Shown: positions 1 to 5,695 of the stretch, in pieces
Position numbering within the stretch: position 1 is the stretch's first letter
Layout: each line of letters starts with the position of its first letter
Assembly: GCA_035506315.1 (NCBI GenBank)
Contig: DATJPQ010000136.1
Span: 1-9,968 of the forward strand
Source: MWDT01 sp035506315
GTDB taxonomy: Bacteria; Verrucomicrobiota; Verrucomicrobiia; Opitutales; Opitutaceae
DNA: 9,968 nucleotides
Reading direction: 5' to 3'
Notes under the pieces: model-generated
What the model saw: the letters and a program-made list of their open reading frames with translations, nothing else
Told to the model about the DNA's origin: nothing
Databases searched by the model: none
Made by a program: the position numbers and the translations under genes

Positions 1-224
1 CGTATTTTACGCGGCACAATGGTATCACGCTGCTCGATTTCCAGCTCTATGGCGCGAACCTCAAGCATCATGGATTTGAGACCCCGGCCGACCGGACGAC
101 CGACCTGCGCAACAAGGCCGCGTTCACACTTACCTCCGCTCCGGATGCCCCCGGACCGCTGCAGGTGTTGACACGCACGGCCGGGAGCGAGGTCTTCTTG
201 CTGGTTCGGTTTTCGCTCGTTTGA
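1..224 (+). CDS. C-terminal end of an unidentified protein (5' truncated by window)
   Basis: The reading frame beginning at base 3 is open from the left edge and ends at TGA 222-224, giving about 73 residues that end in FLLVRFSLV. The sequence has alternating hydrophobic and polar residues (TLLDFQLYG, AAFTLTS, PLQVLTRTA, EVFLLVRFSLV), which suggests a beta-rich C-terminal domain. I do not recognise the family. Its last bases overlap the TTG start of the next ORF (TTGA, 221-224). Because that next ORF is a Tc-toxin fragment, this could be the end of a related toxin or of a neighbouring gene, but the visible residues do not align by eye with the part of Tc toxin A that should precede the downstream piece. 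No start is visible. Confidence 0.55.
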   Translation, partial: YFTRHNGITLLDFQLYGANLKHHGFETPADRTTDLRNKAAFTLTSAPDAPGPLQVLTRTAGSEVFLLVRFSLV

Positions 225-484
225 TTCTCGGTTATCGATCAAACGCAATCTCGAACGTTCCGATCACATCGATCGCGGTGAGTTCGGAGCAAAACGCCAG
301 CGGTGTGTTCGAGCTGAACTTCCGCGACGAGTGCTACATCCCCTTCGAGGGAGCTGGGGCGATCGGCAGGTGGCGCATCGAACTCCCCAAAGATTTTCGT
401 CAATTCGACCATGGTATCGCAGTACTCAACTCTGAAAACGAAGAAATAATCGACCCCTGGCGGTACCCGCTGCGGGATGGCTAG
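221..484 (+). pseudogene. Tc toxin A-subunit C-terminal fragment (TcB-binding domain remnant)
   Basis: This 87-residue frame has TTG at 221 as its only plausible start and stops at TAG 482-484. Residues about 14-62 (VPITSIAVSSEQN, then ELNFRDECYIPFEGAGAIG, then RWRIELPKDFRQFD) match the pattern at the end of insecticidal toxin complex A proteins: a (S)xxQNDSGxFELNFRDERYLPFEGAGAISxWxxELP..FRQFDYDTISDVILHLRYTAR-type sequence in long homologues. In Photorhabdus TcdA1 the same region ends in LNDIILHIRYTIK, and here the tail EEIIDPWRYPLRDG sits in the equivalent place but is degraded. Full-length TcA proteins exceed 2,000 residues, so this is a small leftover, not a working toxin. Known of the family: this region docks TcA to the TcB-TcC cocoon. 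No tcB or tcC gene is in the window. Family assignment is fairly firm; pseudogene status is inferred from length and the missing upstream frame. Confidence 0.7.
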
Positions 485-1668
485 GGAATGATTCCATTTT
501 GTTTCAACACTGCGTACCGGTCGGCGCCGAGGCGTTGTTGCAGCGAGCGTTCGGTCTGTTGTTGAAATTGTCCGAGCGCCGCGCGGGTCGCGCCGGGATC
601 GGCCTCCCGGGCCTGCGCGTCGAGGCCGTACTGGTGTACGACTTCGTCGTAGATTCCCACCGTCTCGAAAATGCCCTCTATCTCCAAAGGGGAAACCTGC
701 CAGCCCGCGGCGAACCGCCGTAAATCCACGTAGCGGCTGTCCTGCGATTTCAAGAATTGTTCGAGCGCGTCCGCACCCGCAATCGCCTGGAATTCGCCGC
801 GCCACTTCTCCTCGGCCCGCTGGATCGCACCGGCGTAGGCGGGATGGCCGGTGTTGTTCTGGAGCGCCGCCAGTTGCGAGCGGGTCCGGTCCCAGTCACG
901 CTGCACTTCGGTCAGCGCCTGCAGCTGCGCGTCGCTCAACGACCCGGTGGGCAGCCCGCGCTGCAGGTTCCCGATCGTGTCATCCACTCCCTGCAGCTGG
1001 GCGGCGCGCGGCTCGCCGAGGAGCGCACGGAGCTTCCGCGCCACCGCCTCCTGCGCGTTCTGCTCCAGGATATTCAAGGTCGCCTGGTCGATGCCGCCCC
1101 GCAGTTTGTCGGCCTGCGCCTTGCGCAGGTCGTCCTGCAGGCCGCGCTCGAGTTCGTAGACGGTGTCGCGCTCGGCGTCGGAGAGCTGCATCTGCCCGAC
1201 GTTGAGTGCAGCCATCACCCGCGCCATGTCCCAGCGGCGGAACGCGTCGGCCCCCAGCGCCGAGCGCAGTTCGGCGTCGAGCCGGGCGTCGTGCTCCAAG
1301 GCCAGGACCGCCAGCGCGTCGGCGTCGGCGTGACCCTGCAGGTATTGCCGCTGCGTCTCCGCCGCGCGTGTCTGCCAACGTTTATCGAAATCGGCCCGGA
1401 CCAGGCCGGCCAGGACATCCGCGGGCACGCCCGCGCGCCGCAGCGTTTCGATCCACTGTTCCCAGCCCGCGCCGATCCTCACCGGCACCGGCTCCGGGGG
1501 AGCGGAATCGGCGGATGCGTAACCGTCGCCCGGCGGATGCGCCCGCGGAACGCGCGAGCCCGGTGACGTCGGAGCCACCGGCGCGGACGTGCGCCACAGG
1601 CTCACGACCAGCACGAGCAGCAGCCCGTTCAGGCCCAGCGACAGGGCATGTCCAACCGTGATTTTCAT
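481..1668 (-). CDS. Membrane-anchored helical protein of unknown function
   Basis: 395 residues, starting at ATG 1668-1666 and stopping at TAG 483-481. Residues 8-25 form one hydrophobic segment (signal anchor or uncleaved signal), followed by a Pro/Ser/Ala-rich linker to about residue 65. The rest is predicted to be almost entirely helical and charged (many Gln, Arg, Glu, Asp, Ala), so a coiled-coil or helical-bundle body outside the cytoplasmic membrane is likely. A short motif recurs: LRSALGADAFRRW (about 133-145), LRALLGEPRAAQL (about 213-225) and LQQRLGADRYAVL (about 377-389), suggesting diverged helical repeats. I do not recognise a named domain; similar unannotated proteins seem frequent in Verrucomicrobiota. 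It lies 115 nt downstream of the GH30 gene on the same strand and could be co-transcribed. No good Shine-Dalgarno precedes the ATG, but the leader just upstream (1669-1705) is AT-rich for this genome. The start is supported by the well-formed N-terminal hydrophobic segment. Confidence 0.8.
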   Translation of the reverse strand: MKITVGHALSLGLNGLLLVLVVSLWRTSAPVAPTSPGSRVPRAHPPGDGYASADSAPPEPVPVRIGAGWEQWIETLRRAGVPADVLAGLVRADFDKRWQTRAAETQRQYLQGHADADALAVLALEHDARLDAELRSALGADAFRRWDMARVMAALNVGQMQLSDAERDTVYELERGLQDDLRKAQADKLRGGIDQATLNILEQNAQEAVARKLRALLGEPRAAQLQGVDDTIGNLQRGLPTGSLSDAQLQALTEVQRDWDRTRSQLAALQNNTGHPAYAGAIQRAEEKWRGEFQAIAGADALEQFLKSQDSRYVDLRRFAAGWQVSPLEIEGIFETVGIYDEVVHQYGLDAQAREADPGATRAALGQFQQQTERSLQQRLGADRYAVLKQNGIIP

Positions 1669-1717
1669 CCGCTTAATTTACGGGACGAGTATTGTCTCAT
1701 TTGATCGCGGCAACGCT

Positions 1718-1782
1718 CCATCCGCGGCCAGCCACCGGCCGCGAATGGCCGTTGCCTGGTTTTATCCATGAGGGGCCATTCG
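1718..1782. other. Two overlapping inverted repeats in the GH30 to 395-aa gene spacer
   Basis: Arm A 1718-1729 (CCATCCGCGGCC) pairs with arm B 1737-1748 (GGCCGCGAATGG): 12 positions with one C-A mismatch and a 7-nt loop. A second perfect 9-bp inverted repeat pairs 1742-1750 (CGAATGGCC) with 1774-1782 (GGCCATTCG) over a 23-nt loop. The two stems share bases 1742-1748, so they cannot form together in one molecule. Neither is followed by a clear U-run in the direction of the minus-strand genes, so a simple intrinsic terminator is not obvious. A role as transcript-stabilising or attenuating structure between the GH30 gene and the next gene is inference. Confidence 0.5.
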
Positions 1783-1783
1783 A

Positions 1784-3040
1784 TTATTGATGGAACGTCG
1801 TGACGCTTTTCGCCGGCAACGTGTAGGTGAAGGCGTTGTTCGTGACGGTGGCGCCCGATACCGCCGCCATGTTTTCGCTGGAGGAGGTCCGATTGACCGA
1901 CAAGGAACTCACGCCGGTGGCATTCTGGAGCGAAAACGTCTGGCTCACCGACGAGCCGCCGGTGTTGATCGCGACGATGACCAGGCCGTTGTTGTGATAT
2001 GCGGTGACGTACACATTGGAGGTGGGATTGTACGTCGAGCTGCAACGCACTTTGCCGGGCCGGACATACTTCGCGAATTGCCCGATGGCATAGCCGTTTT
2101 TCTGCGGCGTGGAGCCGTTGATCAGGTCGTCCGTGGTGTTCGGCGGCGTGTGATAGGCGCGCCACCAGATGTAGGCGCTCATCTGGTTGTTCATGCAATC
2201 GCTCACTTCCTTCGCGTCGGTGATGGCGGTGGTGATATCCTGGCCGGAATTGTAGTGTTCCGTCATCCAGACATGCTTGCCATGGTTCAGCGCGTTCTGG
2301 TGGACGATGTTGCCGCCGCCATAAATGTGTCCGGCGATGATGGTGACATGACCGACCGCCGTGCTGTCGTTCAGCGTCGGGTCGGAGTACGAGTCGCTGA
2401 AATGGAACGATTCGGGCATCGCGATCGGCTTGCCGACGGCCGGCGCGTTGTTTGCGGTCCAGGTTTCCATCTGCGCCGGGGTCCACGAGCAGGATTGGTA
2501 GGTGACGGTGATGTCGGGCTCGTTCTGGAAGGAGACGTAATCGACCCCGATGCTGTTCGCGGCGCTGGCCAGGTAGGAGGCATACGCGGCGTACTGGCTC
2601 GTCAGCAACGATCCGCCGACGGCGTTATTGTTGCTCTTCATCGAGGGCGGGGGCGTCCACGCAGTGCCGAGCACCTTGGCGCCGTAGGAGTGCGCCAGGG
2701 ACGCGTTGCTCGCATCGGTGCTGAAGCTGCCGGTCTCGCTGATGTAGACGCGCAAGAGCGAGAATCCGAGCTGGCCGGTGCCCGTGCCAAAGAAGGTGGC
2801 CGCCTGGGCCGAGGTCATCACGGGGGCAAATACGCTCGCGAAGCCGAAACCGTCGATCGTCTGCTGATTGGCGCCGACATTGATCGTACACGTGCCGGCA
2901 GGGAGGGGCAGGGCGGACAAGGCGACCGCCAGCGCGAACGCCGCCGGACGCAGCCAAGGGCAGTGATCGGACTGCAAGCGAGACCGGAGTCCCGCGCAAG
3001 CACGCCCCTCACGGAGCGCAGGTGTAGTGAGGTTTTTCAT
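1784..3040 (-). CDS. Secreted GH30 endo-beta-1,4-xylanase (subfamily 8-like)
   Basis: 418 residues, ATG 3040-3038 to TAA 1786-1784. It should hydrolyse internal beta-1,4 bonds of xylan outside the cytoplasmic membrane. Residues about 31-50 are a hydrophobic signal-peptide core, preceded by an unusually long 30-residue basic N-region; no internal Met offers a shorter start. The mature part follows glucuronoxylanase XynC of Bacillus closely: TIDGFGFA (61-68), QLGFSLLRVYI (90-100), the acid/base glutamate E174 in FQNEPD, MPESFHFS (208-215), and the nucleophile E261 in WMTEHY. AYIWW (289-293), QFAKYVRPGKVR (321-332), VYVTAY (343-348) and KSVTTF (411-416) match the last barrel strands and the side beta-domain. 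Length is normal for the family. The loop after IWW is unusual: the family's YIRRSYG stretch, which reads the glucuronic acid branch, is absent (here RAYHTPPNTTDD), so strict dependence on glucuronate side chains is doubtful. Four cysteines are present (C51, C184, C282, C333). The ATG follows an AT-rich AATAAAT-repeated leader with no Shine-Dalgarno. Confidence 0.92.
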   Translation of the reverse strand: MKNLTTPALREGRACAGLRSRLQSDHCPWLRPAAFALAVALSALPLPAGTCTINVGANQQTIDGFGFASVFAPVMTSAQAATFFGTGTGQLGFSLLRVYISETGSFSTDASNASLAHSYGAKVLGTAWTPPPSMKSNNNAVGGSLLTSQYAAYASYLASAANSIGVDYVSFQNEPDITVTYQSCSWTPAQMETWTANNAPAVGKPIAMPESFHFSDSYSDPTLNDSTAVGHVTIIAGHIYGGGNIVHQNALNHGKHVWMTEHYNSGQDITTAITDAKEVSDCMNNQMSAYIWWRAYHTPPNTTDDLINGSTPQKNGYAIGQFAKYVRPGKVRCSSTYNPTSNVYVTAYHNNGLVIVAINTGGSSVSQTFSLQNATGVSSLSVNRTSSSENMAAVSGATVTNNAFTYTLPAKSVTTFHQ

Positions 3041-3275
3041 ATTTATTGGGATTTATTCTGGCTGGGGCGGCAAACGGCCGGAGGGGCGCAATAGCCTACG
3101 GGAGGCGTTCGACACGGCCGACGCCGGTTTCTGCGCGGGGCATTCCTTCGAGCTGGCTTGGCACCGACATACGTTGCACAGCTCCCTGCTCCGGGCAACG
3201 AGGCCGGGTGATTTGTCCCCGCCCCTGGCCGATCGCAGCGTCTGGCTGATGGCCCGGGAGTTATGAAGCAATTGA

Positions 3276-3293
3276 CGCCGCCGGCCGGAGGCG
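3276..3293 (-). terminator. Weak GC hairpin after the 150-aa gene
   Basis: An imperfect stem (CGCC-G-CC, loop GGCC, GG-A-GGCG, one mismatch) lies 16 nt beyond the stop of the minus-strand gene at 3310-3762. In the minus direction it is followed by TCAATTGCTTC, not a proper U-tract. It may contribute to 3'-end formation, but as an intrinsic terminator it is poor. Confidence 0.2.
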
Positions 3294-3309
3294 ATGGCAA
3301 CCGCCCGCT

Positions 3310-3762
3310 TCAGCCGTGGCCGCCGCGCAGGACTTGCACGTGGTCCACCCCATTTGCTTCGAATTCGCGCCAGTAGCCGTCTTCGAGCTGCCCGAGTTTT
3401 TCGACGTCCTCGTCGGAGAGCTCGTCGCTGAGTTTCGTGGCGCCGAACCCGGCGCGCAGGTCGCGTTCGGCCAACCGCGATGCCAGCTCGGCCCAGAAGG
3501 AGTCGTCCACGAATTTCTCGAACTTCTCGCGCGCCGGCCCCTCCTCCAGCTTGGCCGACGGGAAGAATTGCCCCCCGGCATCCGCTTCCACCAGATCGGC
3601 ACAGCCAAACGTCTCCGCCAGCGCGAAGACCTTCTGCGTCACGCCGGCGTAGCGCTCGGGCATGCTCTGGGGATCGTCGGAGCGTGCACCGGCCACCCCC
3701 TGCCCCAGGTAAACGAGTTCGAGCAAACGGGCATATTCCTTGGTGGTAAACGACACTTTCAT
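3310..3762 (-). CDS. Small acidic protein of unknown function
   Basis: 150 residues from ATG 3762-3760 to TGA 3312-3310. An in-frame ATG at 3819 would add 19 residues (MAEPLRTCAAGRG...) that look like read-through of a GC-rich non-coding stretch, so I prefer the internal start at MKVSFTTKEYARLLELVYLG. No signal peptide or membrane segment is visible, so it is probably cytosolic. Asp/Glu are frequent, mainly in the second half (FEKFVDDSFW, LSDELSDEDVEKLGQLEDGY), and predicted structure is mostly helical. The C-terminus is Gly/His rich (VLRGGHG). I do not recognise a family; it resembles small conserved hypothetical proteins more than any enzyme. It is transcribed away from the esterase gene, with a 361-nt divergent spacer between them, and lies 269 nt upstream of the GH30 gene on the same strand. 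It is supported as real by a sensible composition and Tyr/Phe/Trp content unlike the shadow frames. Confidence 0.7.
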   Translation of the reverse strand: MKVSFTTKEYARLLELVYLGQGVAGARSDDPQSMPERYAGVTQKVFALAETFGCADLVEADAGGQFFPSAKLEEGPAREKFEKFVDDSFWAELASRLAERDLRAGFGATKLSDELSDEDVEKLGQLEDGYWREFEANGVDHVQVLRGGHG

Positions 3763-3865
3763 ACGGCCCAACAGGGGCGCGCCCCGCCCCGCCGCGCAAG
3801 TCCGGAGTGGCTCCGCCAAGCCACCTCACTTCGGCCGCTTCGGCCGCGAGCAACGCGACTCCGAT

Positions 3866-3884
3866 TGTAACCCATTAGGTTACA
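3866..3884. promoter_or_regulatory. Candidate operator palindrome TGTAACC-N5-GGTTACA
   Basis: A perfect 7-bp inverted repeat with a 5-bp spacer (TGTAACC CATTA GGTTACA), 19 bp in all, in the divergent spacer about 104 bp upstream of the 150-aa gene start and 240 bp upstream of the esterase start. Size and symmetry suit a site for a dimeric regulator. No regulator gene is in the window and no known consensus is claimed. Confidence 0.35.
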
Positions 3885-3905
3885 TTCGGGGTGTCGGGTT
3901 GTTCT

Positions 3906-4007
3906 GTAGGGGCGCAGTCTTGCCGTTTCGACAAGCTCAAGGCCCTGAGTGTATCGAAGGGCTGCGCCCTCCAGTGGTCGAAGGGCGCAACACGATTGCG
4001 CCCCTAC
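3906..4007. repeat. 102-bp nested inverted-repeat element (MITE/REP-like)
   Basis: Terminal 11-bp perfect inverted repeats GTAGGGGCGCA (3906-3916) and TGCGCCCCTAC (3997-4007) enclose two further hairpins. The first, about 3927-3959, pairs TTTCGACAAGCTCA with TGAGTGTATCGAAG imperfectly around an AGGCCC loop. The second is a perfect 8-bp stem, TGCGCCCT (3963-3970) with AGGGCGCA (3982-3989), loop 11 nt. Together the strand can fold as a three-way junction or cloverleaf. TTCGACAAGCTCA-type hairpins and GTAGGGGCGCA ends are familiar to me from dispersed non-autonomous repeats in several bacterial phyla, so a small mobile or REP-type repeat is the best reading. No target-site duplication is obvious at the edges and no transposase is nearby. 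Confidence 0.6.
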
Positions 4008-4123
4008 CAGGCAACCATCAAGTTACCATCAGGCCTTCCGGTTGCGGCTCGATCGGGGCTTGGCGGCGGGAGGGACGATGCCTAGCGTGCCGGACTCGCC
4101 GGCGTTTTTCCCCGGCGTTACCG

Positions 4124-5647
4124 ATGCCGACCTTCCGTTCCTGCTTTTGGCTCTCCGGTCTCCTGCTCTGGATGCCGGCGGTCCGCGCCGATGTCTCGCT
4201 GGCACCGCTCTTCCGCGACGGCGCCGTGCTCCAGCAAGGCAAACCGGTGCCGGTGTGGGGCCGCGCCGCGGCCGGCGAAAAGATCACCGTCGCCTTCGGC
4301 GGCCAGAGCATCGGGGCCACGACGGGAGCGGACGGTCGCTGGACGGTGGTGCTCGCACCGCTGCCCGCCTCCGCTCTGGGCGCCGATCTCGTGGCGCGGG
4401 GGCAAAACCTTGTCACCATCCACGACGTCGTGGTGGGCGAGGTGTGGCTCTGCTCCGGCCAGTCGAACATGGAGTGGCCGGTCGAGCGCGCCCAGGACGC
4501 CGCGAAGGAGATCGCCGCCGCCCATTTTCCGCTCATCCGGCAGATCACGATCGAGCATGCCGTCGCGGACACTCCACGCGAAACCGCGGGAGGCGAATGG
4601 CAGACGGCCTCGCCCGCGACCGTGGGCCAGTTCACCGCCGTCGGCTATTTTTTCGCCCGGGACCTTTGGCAAAAGCTCGGCGTACCCATAGGCATCATAC
4701 ACAGTTCGTGGGGCGGCACGCCCATCGAGTCGTGGCTGAGCCCGGCCGCGCTCGCGAGCCAACCGGCGTTCCAGGCGGTCGGCGAGCGCTGGCGGGAAAA
4801 CCTCGCCGCTTATCCGGCGAACCAGGCCGCCTACGACGCCTGGACGAAGGCCGAGGCCGCGGCCCAGGGGCAGGGCGTCGCCGCGCATGCCGCCTGGCTC
4901 AAGCGGCAGCCCCGGCTGCACACCCCGCGGGGCCCCGGCGATGCGTGGACGCCCATGGGCCCGTTCAACGGCATGATCAATCCGCTGCTGCCCTATGCCC
5001 TGCGCGGCGTGCTCTGGTATCAGGGCGAAAGCAACTCCGAGCGCGCGACCGAATACCGCGCGCTCTTCGTCGCGTTGATCACCTACTGGCGCGCCCATTT
5101 CGGGCAGGGCGATATCCCATTTTATTGGGTGAGCCTGGCCAACTACAAGATGCCCGGCGATCCCACCGGCACGGCCTTCGCCTGCCTCCGCGAGGCCCAG
5201 GCGCTGGCGCTGGCCCTGCCCAACACGGGCCAGGCGCTGGCGATCGACATCGGCAATCCCGACAACATTCATCCGACCAACAAACAGGAGGTGGGCCGCC
5301 GCCTCGCCCTGATCGCCAAAGCCAAGGTCTACCACATCCCGTGCGACTGGTCCGGCCCGGTGTTCACCGGCGCGACGCCCGAACGCGGCGCGCTGCGCGT
5401 GCATTTCGCCCACGACGAAGGCGGCCTCGTGGCGCACAACCGGCCCGTGCAATCGCTCGAGGTTGCCGGGGCGGACCGGAAATTTCATCCGGCACAGGGC
5501 CGGATCGAGGGCGCCACGCTCGTCGTGAGCGCCCGCGAGGTACCCGCCCCGGTGGCGGTACGGTACGCGTGGAAGAATGCGCCCGAGGCGAATCTTTGCA
5601 ATGGCGCCGGCCTGCCCGCCGCACCGTTCCGTAGCGACAACTGGTAG
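4124..5647 (+). CDS. Secreted sialate O-acetylesterase-type carbohydrate esterase (SASA family)
   Basis: 507 residues from ATG 4124-4126 to TAG 5645-5647. The frame is open further upstream into the divergent repeat region, but only this Met is followed directly by a signal peptide (hydrophobic about residues 7-20, likely cleavage after VRA at 22). The protein removes acetyl esters from sugars; in environmental polysaccharide degraders this family often acts on acetylated xylan or other plant glycans rather than sialic acid. Features in order: an N-terminal beta-sandwich (VSLAPLFRDGAVLQQGKPVPVWG, GRWTVVLAPL); the SGNH-type block CSGQSNMEW with likely nucleophile S114; GIIHSSWGGTPIESW (190-204); FNGMINPLLPYALRGVLWYQGESN (281-304), which carries the conserved Gly/Asn oxyanion region; and DNIHPTNKQEVGRRLA (380-395), with D380 and H383 as the Asp-His pair. 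The C-terminal beta-domain ends in WKNAPEANLCNGAGLPAAPFRSDNW, typical of the family. Length is normal. No Shine-Dalgarno is seen. It may work with the GH30 xylanase 1.1 kb away, though on the opposite strand. Confidence 0.9.
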   Translation: MPTFRSCFWLSGLLLWMPAVRADVSLAPLFRDGAVLQQGKPVPVWGRAAAGEKITVAFGGQSIGATTGADGRWTVVLAPLPASALGADLVARGQNLVTIHDVVVGEVWLCSGQSNMEWPVERAQDAAKEIAAAHFPLIRQITIEHAVADTPRETAGGEWQTASPATVGQFTAVGYFFARDLWQKLGVPIGIIHSSWGGTPIESWLSPAALASQPAFQAVGERWRENLAAYPANQAAYDAWTKAEAAAQGQGVAAHAAWLKRQPRLHTPRGPGDAWTPMGPFNGMINPLLPYALRGVLWYQGESNSERATEYRALFVALITYWRAHFGQGDIPFYWVSLANYKMPGDPTGTAFACLREAQALALALPNTGQALAIDIGNPDNIHPTNKQEVGRRLALIAKAKVYHIPCDWSGPVFTGATPERGALRVHFAHDEGGLVAHNRPVQSLEVAGADRKFHPAQGRIEGATLVVSAREVPAPVAVRYAWKNAPEANLCNGAGLPAAPFRSDNW

Positions 5648-5695
5648 CTGGCGCGAGCCGCGCTTCGTCCACTCGCTCACGCCCGCGGCCACCTG

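Larger units (their letters stand above)
3763..4123. other. Divergent non-coding region with repeats and palindromes
   Basis: This 361-nt spacer separates the starts of the 150-aa gene (-) and the esterase gene (+). I see no convincing coding frame; the frames crossing it have the composition of read-through. From left to right it holds: a GTGGCT/AGCCAC hairpin at 3807-3824; a 9-bp tandem duplication CTTCGGCCG at 3829-3846; a palindrome at 3866-3884; a 102-bp nested inverted-repeat element at 3906-4007; and two ACCATCA copies at 4014-4020 and 4025-4031, spaced 11 bp. Promoters for both flanking genes should lie here, but no convincing -35/-10 pair can be assigned by eye. Confidence 0.6.

Noticed and set aside
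2890..3040. Lipoprotein signal for the GH30 enzyme (Cys51 right after the hydrophobic core)
   Set aside because: The residues before Cys are P-A-G-T; Thr at -1 and no L-[AS]-[GA] pattern make a lipobox unlikely, so an ordinary cleavage site is preferred.
1787..3094. 435-codon open frame on the plus strand opposite the GH30 gene
   Set aside because: It mirrors a well-supported GH30 gene. Its product is Arg/Gly/Val/Asp rich with no recognisable motif, as expected from the complement of a high-GC coding strand.
3763..3819. Upstream ATG start at 3819 for the 150-aa gene
   Set aside because: The extra 19 residues come from GC-rich spacer sequence and read like translated non-coding DNA, whereas the protein from 3762 begins in a sensible way.
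3740..4123. N-terminal extension of the esterase frame up to 3740
   Set aside because: It would overlap the 150-aa gene, cross the nested repeat element, and place the signal peptide about 128 residues inside the protein.
3949..5634. 561-codon plus-strand frame overlapping the esterase gene
   Set aside because: The translation is extremely Arg-rich and lacks motifs, whereas the frame used for the esterase has the full SASA motif set; it is a shadow frame.
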